Part shown: positions 35,107 through 43,368 of the stretch, piece by piece | Layout: every line of letters begins with the position of its first letter | How positions within the stretch are numbered: the first letter of the stretch is position 1 | Assembly (NCBI RefSeq): GCF_020026915.1 | Contig: NZ_JAINUY010000002.1 | Location: 372,001 to 436,000 of the forward strand | Direction of reading: 5' to 3' | Source: Flavobacterium potami | GTDB taxonomy: Bacteria; Bacteroidota; Bacteroidia; Flavobacteriales; Flavobacteriaceae | Length of the DNA stretch: 64,000 nucleotides | The notes under the pieces: model-generated | The model's database searches: none | Told to the model about the DNA's origin: nothing | Seen by the model: the letters and a program-made list of their open reading frames with translations, nothing else | Program-made: the position numbers and the translations under genes

Positions 35107-35751
35107 TTACAAAGAAAGCCAATTCTTAAAATCAAAGAAATTCTGCGGTGCAACTCCATGTCCGACAGGATATTCTTTGTAAACTACTGGAATATTTAAT
35201 TTTTCTAAAATTGCTGGAGTTCTTCTAGCCCATTCAATCGGAATGACTTGATCTACAGTTCCGTGTGAAGCGAATATTTTTAGGTTTTTGAAATTGTTGT
35301 TTTCAAAACCTTCTTTGATGATTTCTTCATTAAAATAACCGCTCATAGCCACAACGCGCTGAATTTTTTCAGGATAAGAAAGTGCAGTTGCATAACTTAA
35401 AATAGAGCCTTGGCTGAATCCAATTAAAGTTACATTGTTAGCGTCAATAGGATAATTTGCTACTAATTCATCTATAAAAGAAGCAATGACATCTCTTGAA
35501 GTTCTGGCTTGTTCGTTATCTGAAAATTTATTTTGGTCTGCATCAAAATTGATTGCGTACCAAGCATATGCGCCATATTGTAAATCGTAAGGAGCTCTTG
35601 CAGAAATGATGTAATAATTATCGGGAAGTTCAGAAGCAAATGAGAATAAATCTTCTTCATTGCTGCCGTATCCGTGTAATAAAAGCAATAAGGGGTTTTT
35701 ATCTAAAATTACTTTTGGTTCTCTTATTTTATATTCTAAAGATAGATTCAT
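35107..35751 (-). CDS. Alpha/beta-hydrolase, phospholipase/carboxylesterase family
   Basis: 214 residues with a complete catalytic triad: nucleophile serine in LIGFSQGSILSYA (about 115), aspartate in ASHGTVDQVIPIEWA (about 168) and histidine in YPVGHGVAPQNF (about 200). The oxyanion region is LLLLHGYGSNEEDLF. Members hydrolyse short esters or lysophospholipids in the cytoplasm; the natural substrate is unknown. It may follow the small membrane protein and dihydroorotase-like genes in one transcript. Confidence 0.9.
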   Translation of the reverse strand: MNLSLEYKIREPKVILDKNPLLLLLHGYGSNEEDLFSFASELPDNYYIISARAPYDLQYGAYAWYAINFDADQNKFSDNEQARTSRDVIASFIDELVANYPIDANNVTLIGFSQGSILSYATALSYPEKIQRVVAMSGYFNEEIIKEGFENNNFKNLKIFASHGTVDQVIPIEWARRTPAILEKLNIPVVYKEYPVGHGVAPQNFFDFKNWLSL

Positions 35752-35818
35752 TTTAATTGTAAATTGTTAGTTCTAAATTGTAAATTTTCAACTGCATGAA
35801 AGATTGGAATTTTAAAAA

Positions 35819-36148
35819 TTAACCAATCTTTTTAAACCATTTTTGAAATAATTCTCCAACCAAAGGAATGGGTTTCATTTGTCCTTGAATGGCATTGAAA
35901 ATTCCGAAAGTCCATAGGATTGAAATACAGATCCACATTGGAAAAGTAATAAAGAAACTATCAAAATTACTGATGATCGCTCCTAACGAAATAAAAGTTA
36001 AAGACAAGCCTAAAGCCTGACGAATATGAAAAGAAGCAAAACTGTTTTTGTTTTCAGAATTCATGCTCATGGCGATTAAAACACCAATAATTAGAATATA
36101 ACTGGTAATGGCAATTGGTTTTCCTTCTTCGACTGAATTATTATTCAT
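35819..36148 (-). CDS. Small multi-spanning membrane protein, DUF4870/Tic20-like
   Basis: 109 residues with three to four hydrophobic segments (about 12-28, 45-64, 68-88). The pattern NKNSFASFHIRQALGLSLTF, in which a conserved HxRQ precedes a helix, is typical of small membrane proteins often annotated as import component. Only 4 bp separate it from the upstream dihydroorotase-like gene, so the two are co-transcribed. Function unknown. Confidence 0.75.
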   Translation of the reverse strand: MNNNSVEEGKPIAITSYILIIGVLIAMSMNSENKNSFASFHIRQALGLSLTFISLGAIISNFDSFFITFPMWICISILWTFGIFNAIQGQMKPIPLVGELFQKWFKKIG

Positions 36149-36152
36149 TGTA

Positions 36153-37406
36153 TTATTTTGTAACTAATTGATTTTGATTGAAAATTCCGTACACAGAACC
36201 TTTTAATTCAGTTCCTAAAAAAGCAGAATTTTTAGATTTTGAAAGAATGTTTTCTTTACTGAAAGTTGATTTTCCTTCTGTTGAAAACAAGGTGAAATTG
36301 GCTTTTGCACCTTCCTGAATTGTGTTGTCTTCTAAACCGAAAATAGTTCTTGCCGCAGTTAACTTTTTAACAATAGTTTCAACGGGTAAAACCGTCATTA
36401 GAGCTCCGAAAGCACTTTCTAAACCAATTGTTCCGTTCTTTGCTGTATCAAATTCCATTTTTTTGAATTCAATATCGATTGGATTATGGTCAGAAGTAAT
36501 CATGTCGATTGTGCCGTCAGCAATTCCGTTTAATAAAGCCTGTCTGTCAACTTCTGTTCTTAAAGGTGGCGTTACTTTAAATCTGGTATCAAAGCCATCT
36601 AATTTTTCATCCGTTAAAACCAAATGATGTACAGATGCGCTGCACGTTACGTGTAACCCTTTTGCTTTTGCTTCTCTTATTAATTCAACCGATTTTGCTG
36701 TAGAAATAGTCGGAATATGAAGTTTTCCGCCGGTATATTCTAATAGGAATAAGTTTCTCGAAATTTGAAGTTCTTCTGCCAAATTCGGGATTCCTTTTAG
36801 ACCTAATCTTGTCGAAACGATTCCTTCATTTGCAACACCATTTCCTTTGATGTTTGGATCTTGCGAATAAGCAATTACTAATCCGTCGAAATCCTGAACA
36901 TATTGTAAAGCAATTTTTAGAATGTTAGCATTGTCGATACTTTTGTTGTAATCTCCAAAAGCAATCGCACCAGAGTTTTTCATATCAAAAAGTTCTGCCA
37001 TATCTTTTCCTTCGCTGGCTTTTGTCAAAGCACCAATTGGGAAAATTTCTGTAGCAAAACCATTTGCTTTGTTTTTTACAAAATTGACCTGAGATTGATT
37101 ATCGATAATTGGTAATGAATTTGGTTGCAAAGCAATAGCTGTGAAACCACTTTTTGCTGCAACATTTAACCCGTTTGCGATGGTTTCTCTGTCTTCGTAA
37201 CCTGGCTCTCCCAGCGAAACGCTACTGTCAAACCAACCTTGAGAAACATGAAGATTATCAAATCTCACAACCGTTTCATCATTATCGTGTGGAAGAGAAA
37301 CGCCTATTTTTTCTATTAAACCATCTGCAAGTAAAAGATCAACGGTCTGATTGTGAAACGGACTTTTTGAGTCGATAATTTTGGCGCTTTTGATGATTAT
37401 TTTCAT
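36153..37406 (-). CDS. Dihydroorotase-like protein lacking metal ligands (PyrC'-type pseudoenzyme)
   Basis: 417 residues from the ATG at 37406. The overall pattern is that of class I dihydroorotase: QGWFDSSVSLGEPGYEDRE, TAIALQPNSLPI, SGAIAFGD, VTPPLR and ITSDHNPI. But the metal ligands are largely lost: the HxH is S62-V-S64, the next histidine is S181 (VIAYSQD), and the one in HIxT is T233 (KLHIPTIST). Asp152 and Asp306 remain. Such proteins (as PyrC' in Pseudomonas) are inactive and support aspartate transcarbamoylase assembly. A catalytic paralogue should exist elsewhere in the genome. pyrB is not in this window. Confidence 0.82.
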   Translation of the reverse strand: MKIIIKSAKIIDSKSPFHNQTVDLLLADGLIEKIGVSLPHDNDETVVRFDNLHVSQGWFDSSVSLGEPGYEDRETIANGLNVAAKSGFTAIALQPNSLPIIDNQSQVNFVKNKANGFATEIFPIGALTKASEGKDMAELFDMKNSGAIAFGDYNKSIDNANILKIALQYVQDFDGLVIAYSQDPNIKGNGVANEGIVSTRLGLKGIPNLAEELQISRNLFLLEYTGGKLHIPTISTAKSVELIREAKAKGLHVTCSASVHHLVLTDEKLDGFDTRFKVTPPLRTEVDRQALLNGIADGTIDMITSDHNPIDIEFKKMEFDTAKNGTIGLESAFGALMTVLPVETIVKKLTAARTIFGLEDNTIQEGAKANFTLFSTEGKSTFSKENILSKSKNSAFLGTELKGSVYGIFNQNQLVTK

Positions 37407-37561
37407 ATTTAAGATATTTATTTTATCAAACATTAAATGTTTTTGTTTTCTACCATTAAGAAAATAAGTTCATAAAGTGAGGAACTTAATTCTCTGGACA
37501 TTAAAAATAAGATCATAAAGAAAAAAACTTAATAATCTTAATGCCTTAATGGTTTAAAAAC

Positions 37562-39490
37562 TTATTTTATAAATTTTATAATGGCCATTTCTAATGCTAA
37601 AAACAACAGTGCAAAGATAACAAACCATTTCCAAATTTGGCTGTCAGTTCGCTCTGTTTGTAAGGTATTAAAAATGGTCGAAATCGTGTCGGCAGTTTTA
37701 AAATCGGAAACCACATTAGTGTTTACCTGACTCAAATCACTTTCGGTTCTTTTATAGTTAAAGCTGATATTTTCAACCCACTCTTTTTTGTCAAAAATGC
37801 TGTAGTTTCCAGCTGTTTCAGGAAAATCATTAAACGTTAGTTTGACTTTATTATTTAAAATTTGCTGAATTGGTATAAAGGAATCGTCATTGCCTTTTAC
37901 TTCTAAAATCGCATCTTTCGTCAATAAAACATCAACAAAATAGGGCTGATTATTTCCGATTGTCAAAGCATTTACACCTGTTTTCTGATTGTATTGTCCG
38001 ATTTTATAGAATAACGGAACAATTAAAGGGGATTGCTGAAAATTAGAATTGGAGCTATTTATCGGAGCTGTAAAAACAGTAATTCCAGAAACCTGATTTT
38101 GAACTGCAGTAACAAAAGCAGATTGATCTTCAAATGAAAGTACAGAAGGATATGAACTCGAAACGTTAAACGAACTGTTTACTTTCGGATATTGAAAATT
38201 CGTGATTTTGTTTTCGAAAACTCCTGAAAATAAAGGGTGATCGAAATTAATTTTTGTGATTAATTTGGAATTGCTTTCGAAATTTCCAAATTGAATTTTT
38301 CCAAAACCACCTAAAAATGTATTCAAATTTGAAATAGAACTTTTCTCTGATGGAATTACAACTAAATTACCGCCTTTAGAAACAAAAGCTTTTAAAGTCG
38401 TTTGTAAAGCTTGCGGAATATCAATTAATTCGTTTAAGATAATAGTATTTTGTTTTTCCAAACTATTATAATCCAAAGAACCGATAGGGTAATTATGATA
38501 ATTGAATTCACCAGAAGTATAAATTCTTGACAAAAAATTGCTTTTTTCAGGTTCTCCAATGCTGATAACGTTTGTTTTTTTGTTTTTGGAAATACTGAAA
38601 AACAATTTGTTGTCGTAAGTTAATCCGTTGTCTTCAATCGAAACATATCCGTGAAAAGCTTCTTTTGGAATCGTAAAATTGATTTTTTTCTTCTTTGTGT
38701 CAAAATTCACAATTGTTTTGGCAACCAATTTGTTCTGATTGTAAAGCGCCGTTGAAACTGGTTTAAAATCTTCACCATATGCCGATAGATTAATTCCGAT
38801 TTCGTAGAAGTTTTCCAAAGTTTGATTAATATAAACACTGTCAATCGAAACATTGTTTTTTTGTTCTGCCTCTGGAACTATGAAATAAGGTTTTTCGTCA
38901 AAATCTATATTCTTGATGTCTTTTTCTTTTAAGCCAACAGCATCTGTGATAATTACAATATCTTTTTTATTAGCCGATTTGTGTGCTTTTATTTTTGCTG
39001 TAATTGCTGAAAGATCAAAAGAAGAAGCGCTGTATTTTAGATTTTGTAAAGCACTTTTAGACGATTTAATGTCGGTATTCCAAAAATTTTCGGTGTTGGT
39101 TAAAAGTGAAAATTGAGCGTTTTCTGGCGTATTTTCAAGCAATTCCTGAACAGCTCTTTTTAGTAGTTCGCCTTTTTTGCCTTTTGCCTGCATACTAAAC
39201 GAATTATCCAAGACAATATACATTTCGTTGGATGCATTTTTGCTGTCTTTTGCTTGAAAAAAAGGTTGTGCAAAAGCCAAAATTATAAAGGTCAGTAATA
39301 ATAAACGAGTTGCTAGTAAAAGTCTTTTTTTGATTTTGGAACTTTTACGAGTCTGAATTGCGAGTTCTTTTAAGAAACGAACATTGGTGAAATAGGAAGT
39401 TTTAAAACGTCTTAATTGAAATAAGTGAACCAAAATTGGAACGATCAATAAAAACAGAAAGTATAGAATTTCGGGATGTTTAAAATGCAT
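37562..39490 (-). CDS. BatA-domain / von Willebrand A-domain membrane protein
   Basis: 642 residues. The start, MHFKHPEILYFLFLLIVPIL then a basic loop and a second helix (about 58-78), is the BatA/aerotolerance domain. A VWA-like domain follows, with MIDAS motif DNSFSM (about 93-98) and VIITDAVG. The long middle (about 200-600) should lie in the periplasm; a final helix (about 620-640) re-enters the membrane. It is related to the Bat operon proteins but stands alone here. Its role is unknown; a scaffold with metal-dependent adhesion is likely. Confidence 0.85.
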   Translation of the reverse strand: MHFKHPEILYFLFLLIVPILVHLFQLRRFKTSYFTNVRFLKELAIQTRKSSKIKKRLLLATRLLLLTFIILAFAQPFFQAKDSKNASNEMYIVLDNSFSMQAKGKKGELLKRAVQELLENTPENAQFSLLTNTENFWNTDIKSSKSALQNLKYSASSFDLSAITAKIKAHKSANKKDIVIITDAVGLKEKDIKNIDFDEKPYFIVPEAEQKNNVSIDSVYINQTLENFYEIGINLSAYGEDFKPVSTALYNQNKLVAKTIVNFDTKKKKINFTIPKEAFHGYVSIEDNGLTYDNKLFFSISKNKKTNVISIGEPEKSNFLSRIYTSGEFNYHNYPIGSLDYNSLEKQNTIILNELIDIPQALQTTLKAFVSKGGNLVVIPSEKSSISNLNTFLGGFGKIQFGNFESNSKLITKINFDHPLFSGVFENKITNFQYPKVNSSFNVSSSYPSVLSFEDQSAFVTAVQNQVSGITVFTAPINSSNSNFQQSPLIVPLFYKIGQYNQKTGVNALTIGNNQPYFVDVLLTKDAILEVKGNDDSFIPIQQILNNKVKLTFNDFPETAGNYSIFDKKEWVENISFNYKRTESDLSQVNTNVVSDFKTADTISTIFNTLQTERTDSQIWKWFVIFALLFLALEMAIIKFIK

Positions 39491-39562
39491 TCTGGCTTCG
39501 ATTTACTTCACTACGTTTTGTTTTTCGCGAAGATGCTGGTCAAAAATACGAATTAAAAATTA

Positions 39563-39688
39563 TTTAAACCATATAAGTTTATTTAAGTCGAAAGTCAAAA
39601 GTCGAAAGTCAAAAGTCGAAAGTCAAAAGTGAAAAGTTGAATTTGGAATTTCCAGCTTAAATAACTTACATGAACTTATATGGTTCAA
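39563..39688. repeat. Inverted repeat enclosing a heptamer tandem
   Basis: Left arm AAACCATATAAGTTTA (39566 on) and right arm GAACTTATATGGTTC (39672-39686) flank alternating copies of AGTCGAA and AGTCAAA (39586-39633). It fills the space between the divergent BatA-like and lactonase genes. Confidence 0.75.
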
Positions 39689-39778
39689 AAAAAATGTAAT
39701 TTTTGTAATTTCTTGGAATTAAGTTGTTACTTCAAAACGATATTATTGCTTATTTTAGCTAATTCAAAAAAACAAACT

Positions 39779-40891
39779 ATGAAAAAAATATATCTAGTAT
39801 TATTTTCAGCTTTATCATTAACCGCGGTAAAAGCTCAAAATAAATTCAATTTATTAATTGGAACTTACACCAATACTTGCCAAAGCAACGGAATTTATGT
39901 TTACGAATTCGATGCTAATTCGGGCGACTTTAAATTGAAAAATTCTTCAGAAAATGTAATCAGTCCAAGTTATTTATCGGTTTCGGCAGATAATAAATTT
40001 GTTTATGCTGTAAATGAAAATGGAAGCCAAAGTGCAGTAAGTGCTTTTGGATATGATTCGGCTTCAGGAAAATTGAAGTTTTTAAACAGTAATGATGCTT
40101 TAGGAGCAGATCCTTGTCATTTAATAAATGATGATAAAAATGTGATTGTTGCAAATTATTCTGGAGGAAACATTGTGGTTTTTAAAAAGAAGCCTGATGG
40201 AAGTATTACAGAAGTACAGCAATTAATTCAACATGAAGGAAAAGGGCCGAATGCAGCGCGTCAGGAAAAAGCGCACGTACATATGGTAGTTTTTTCCCCA
40301 GATAAAAAGTTTATTTTGTCTAATGATTTAGGTTTGGATAAAGTTTTTATCTATAAATATAATCCAGATTCTAAAAACGAAATGCTGACTTTAAAAGGAA
40401 GTGTTGATGTAAAGCCCGGAAGTGGCCCTAGACATTTGACTTTTAGCAAAGATGGTAAATTCGTTTATTTAGTTCAAGAATTAGATGGAAGTTTAACAAC
40501 TTTAAGCTATGATAAAACAGGAAATTTAAAAGTTGTTGCAGAAACAAGCATTCTGCCAAAAGGTTTTAAAGGCGGAACAGGAGCAGCAGCAATTAAAATT
40601 TCTCCTGATGGAAATTTTCTATATGTTTCTGATCGTGTAGATGCCAATGCAATTTCGGTTTATAAAATTCTTAAAGACGGAAAAATCGAATTGGTAGAAC
40701 AACAAAGTACTCTAGGAAAAGGCCCAAGAGATTTCGCAATTGATCCAACAGGAAATTACCTTTTAGTGGGACATCAATATACTAATGATATTGTTGTTTT
40801 TAAAAGAAATAAAACAACTGGAAAAATAGAAGACACTGGAAAAAGAATCGAGTTATGCTCTCCAGTTGGTTTGGTTTTTACGAAAATCTAA
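39779..40891 (+). CDS. Secreted lactonase-family beta-propeller (6-phosphogluconolactonase-like)
   Basis: 370 residues from the ATG at 39779, which opens a signal peptide (LVLFSALSLTAVKA-QNKF); the frame upstream to 39680 runs through the repeat and is unlikely to be translated. Seven-bladed-propeller repeats are visible, for example LIGTYTNTCQSNGIYVYEFD, FSPDKKFILSNDLGLDKVFI and ISPDGNFLYVSDRVDANAIS. The family includes the Pgl type of 6-phosphogluconolactonase, but the signal peptide means a periplasmic or outer location, so the substrate may be another sugar lactone. Confidence 0.85.
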   Translation: MKKIYLVLFSALSLTAVKAQNKFNLLIGTYTNTCQSNGIYVYEFDANSGDFKLKNSSENVISPSYLSVSADNKFVYAVNENGSQSAVSAFGYDSASGKLKFLNSNDALGADPCHLINDDKNVIVANYSGGNIVVFKKKPDGSITEVQQLIQHEGKGPNAARQEKAHVHMVVFSPDKKFILSNDLGLDKVFIYKYNPDSKNEMLTLKGSVDVKPGSGPRHLTFSKDGKFVYLVQELDGSLTTLSYDKTGNLKVVAETSILPKGFKGGTGAAAIKISPDGNFLYVSDRVDANAISVYKILKDGKIELVEQQSTLGKGPRDFAIDPTGNYLLVGHQYTNDIVVFKRNKTTGKIEDTGKRIELCSPVGLVFTKI

Positions 40892-40926
40892 AAAAAAGTT
40901 GCTAAGATACTAAGGTTCTAAGTGTT

Positions 40927-40977
40927 CAAAATATAAAAGGGTAAAGATTCAAAGAATCTTTACCCTTTTATATTTTG
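40927..40977. terminator. Very long perfect hairpin between convergent genes
   Basis: 24-bp perfect arms (CAAAATATAAAAGGGTAAAG... and its complement, 40927-40950 and 40954-40977) with an AAA loop. Around it are related decamers TTGCTAAGATACTAAGGTTC (40899-40918) and CTTAGCAACTTAGTATCTTA (41000-41019), so a larger inverted repeat surrounds the stem. Probably a bidirectional terminator. Confidence 0.85.
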
Positions 40978-41033
40978 CATTATGTGAAAAACTTAGAATC
41001 TTAGCAACTTAGTATCTTAGAATCTTAAAAAAG

Positions 41034-42380
41034 TTATTTCTTTTTCTTCTTCTCGTTTCTTGTCTTCAACATATTTCTGTTGACTGAACCATGTGTTTTC
41101 TTTTTTGTTTTTGAAGGACCACCAAGATTGACTTTTTGGTTCTTTTTGGATTTTTCGTGAAAAGCGCCTTCTCCTTCCAGTTTCGGTTTTTTCATTAAAA
41201 ACTTTCTTGGTAATTTGTCTTTTTCAGCTTCAATCAGCTTTATTGAAATTTCAACTTCTTCAGGGAAATCAGCGATTTCAAGTTCCTGATTCATTAAAAG
41301 TTCTGTTTCTATTTTAAATTCTTCTTCTCTTGGAGTAACAAAACTAATTGCTGTTCCGGTTGCATCTGCACGACCTGTACGGCCAATTCTGTGCATGTAC
41401 AATTCTGGTTCTTCTGGAAGTTCGAAGTTAATTACGTGCGTAATATTCGAAATATCCAAACCTCTCGCCATAACATCGGTTGTAATTAAACCGCGAAGAT
41501 TTCCTTCCTGGAATTCAGCCATGGTACTCAAACGGTAGTTTTGAGATTTATTAGAGTGAATTACACCAAATTGTCCGTCAAAAAGCTCGTCAATGCGATT
41601 GAAAAGCATATCTGAAATCTTTTTATTGTTTACAAAAACCAAAATACGACTCATGCTTTCGTCAGTTTCCAGTAAATGTTTTAAAAGGTTAACTTTTGTA
41701 TTGAAGTTTGGAACGTTATAGGTAATCTGCTTGATTTTTTCTAGCGGAGTTCCTGATGGAGCTAAAGTTACTTCTTCAGGAAATTCAAAATAATCATTTA
41801 GTAAATCATCAACTTCATCTGTCATCGTTGCAGAGAACAGAATATTTTGACGTTTGGTTTTCATCATCGCAAAAAGTGAAGTAAGTTGTGGTCTGAAACC
41901 TAAATTCAGCATTTCGTCGAACTCGTCGATAACTAATTTCTGAGTTTCGTCAAAACGAACTACAGCGTCAAGTGCCAAATCCATTGTACGTCCAGGTGTT
42001 CCCACTAAAATGTCGACACCTTCGTAAACGGCTTTCTTTTGTGTATTGATGTTTACGCCTCCGTAAATACCCAAAGTTTTAACCGACATATAAGTAGTCA
42101 GTTTTTCTACTTCTTCAACCACCTGAACCACTAATTCACGTGTTGGAACAAGGATTACGATTTTTGGCGTATTGGTATGTGTAAATTTATAAAGCTTTAA
42201 AAGAGGCAGTAAATAAGCAAATGTTTTACCGGTTCCGGTTTGTGCAATTCCCATCATATCACGTCCAGACATGATTACAGAGAAAGATTTTTCCTGAATA
42301 GGAGTAGGCGTAACAAATCCTAATTCGTCAACTGCTTTTTGTAATGATTTTGGAAGATTAAATTTTTCGAAAGTGCTCAT
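41034..42380 (-). CDS. DEAD-box RNA helicase with motif II DEFD
   Basis: 448 residues with a full set of helicase motifs: Q motif TPTPIQEKSF, motif I AQTGTGKT (47-54), Ia PTRELV, Ib TPGR, II D152-E-F-D155 in place of DEAD, III SAT, V TTDVMARGLDI and VI HRIGRTGRAD. The C-terminus (about 390-448) is very basic and repetitive in lysine, as in RhlE/CsdA relatives that bind structured RNA. Probable roles are ribosome assembly or mRNA turnover, especially in the cold. Confidence 0.92.
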   Translation of the reverse strand: MSTFEKFNLPKSLQKAVDELGFVTPTPIQEKSFSVIMSGRDMMGIAQTGTGKTFAYLLPLLKLYKFTHTNTPKIVILVPTRELVVQVVEEVEKLTTYMSVKTLGIYGGVNINTQKKAVYEGVDILVGTPGRTMDLALDAVVRFDETQKLVIDEFDEMLNLGFRPQLTSLFAMMKTKRQNILFSATMTDEVDDLLNDYFEFPEEVTLAPSGTPLEKIKQITYNVPNFNTKVNLLKHLLETDESMSRILVFVNNKKISDMLFNRIDELFDGQFGVIHSNKSQNYRLSTMAEFQEGNLRGLITTDVMARGLDISNITHVINFELPEEPELYMHRIGRTGRADATGTAISFVTPREEEFKIETELLMNQELEIADFPEEVEISIKLIEAEKDKLPRKFLMKKPKLEGEGAFHEKSKKNQKVNLGGPSKTKKKTHGSVNRNMLKTRNEKKKKK

Positions 42381-42482
42381 TTGCTTTAAATTTTGTGCAA
42401 ATGTACGTTAAATTCATGGTTTTTCTATCAAATTCTTAAAATGATCTGATAATTTGTTAATCTAACTATTTAATTTTCAATG

Positions 42483-43247
42483 TTAAAAACCTTCAAAAAC
42501 GCCTAATCCAAATAAAGCAAAATCGTATTTTACAGGATCGTTTGGATCCATTTCTCTTAATTTTGTGTCTAGTTCTAATAAGGCTTTTGCATCATTTTGT
42601 TTACGCGAAAGAATTTCCAGTTTACGGGCAACATTTCCCGAATGCACATCAAGCGGGCAAGACAAAACAGAAGGAGAAATGCTTTTCCAAATTCCTAAAT
42701 CTACACCTTTTGCGTCTTGGCGCACCATCCAGCGCAAATACATGTTGATTCGTTTTGCGGCTGAATTGTTTAATGGATCTGAAATGTGTTTTTGAGTTCT
42801 TGGAAGATGATCTGTTTCGAAGAATATCTTTTTAAATTCACTGATACTTTTCTGAAGACTGTCTTTTTCCTGATTTTTAGCAAATACAGATTCCAGTCCG
42901 TCGTGGTTTTTGTAAATGTGTTGCAAACCTTTTATAAAACCAGCGAAATCATGCCCGTTGAAAGTTCTATGGACAAAAGTTTCTAATCTTGCTAAATCTT
43001 CATCAGAATGCGACATGACGAAATCATAAGGCGTGTTGCCCATTAATTCCATCATTTTGTGCGAGTTTTTTATAATCATTTTGCGATTTCCCCAAGCGAT
43101 AGATGCGCTAAGAAAACCAGCAATTTCGATATCTTCTTTCTGAGTAAAGAGATGCGGAATTTGAACAGGATCACTTTCGATAAAATCCTGATTGTTGTAT
43201 TGAATGACTTTCTCGTCGAGAAAATCTTTTAGTTCTTGTTTGTTCAT
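42483..43247 (-). CDS. TIGR02757-family protein
   Basis: 254 residues, cytoplasmic, all-helical in appearance. Features match the TIGR02757 family: the start LKDFLDEKVIQYNNQDFIES, DPVQIPHLF, IAGFLSASIAWGNRKMIIKN and, near the end, LSCPLDVHSGNVARKLEIL. The fold recalls HhH-GPD glycosylases, but no catalytic lysine is evident. Function unknown. It lies beyond the repeat element at 43277 from the LolD-like gene and may be separately transcribed. Confidence 0.85.
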   Translation of the reverse strand: MNKQELKDFLDEKVIQYNNQDFIESDPVQIPHLFTQKEDIEIAGFLSASIAWGNRKMIIKNSHKMMELMGNTPYDFVMSHSDEDLARLETFVHRTFNGHDFAGFIKGLQHIYKNHDGLESVFAKNQEKDSLQKSISEFKKIFFETDHLPRTQKHISDPLNNSAAKRINMYLRWMVRQDAKGVDLGIWKSISPSVLSCPLDVHSGNVARKLEILSRKQNDAKALLELDTKLREMDPNDPVKYDFALFGLGVFEGF

Positions 43248-43276
43248 CTTAAAATGAAATCGTCTTATTTATTCGA

Positions 43277-43365
43277 GTGCCCTAGCCCTGATGGGAGGGA
43301 AAATCCTTTTGTGGCGGGGTTCGCCACAAAAGATTTGGAAGGACAGCAGGAAATAGCTCCTAATT
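43277..43365 (+). repeat. Element with constant ends and a central hairpin (copy on + strand)
   Basis: Begins GTGCCCTAGCCCTGAT, has a perfect 11-bp stem CTTTTGTGGCG (43306-43316) with CGCCACAAAAG (43322-43332), and ends GGACAGCAGGAAATAGCTCC. No T run follows the stem, so it is not a simple terminator. I recall close copies in many flavobacterial intergenic regions. Its ends resemble those of the element at 30718-30859. Confidence 0.75.
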
Positions 43366-43368
43366 ACC

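Noticed and set aside
39680..39778. 33-codon extension of the lactonase
   Set aside because: It would place a signal peptide inside the protein and runs through an inverted repeat arm.
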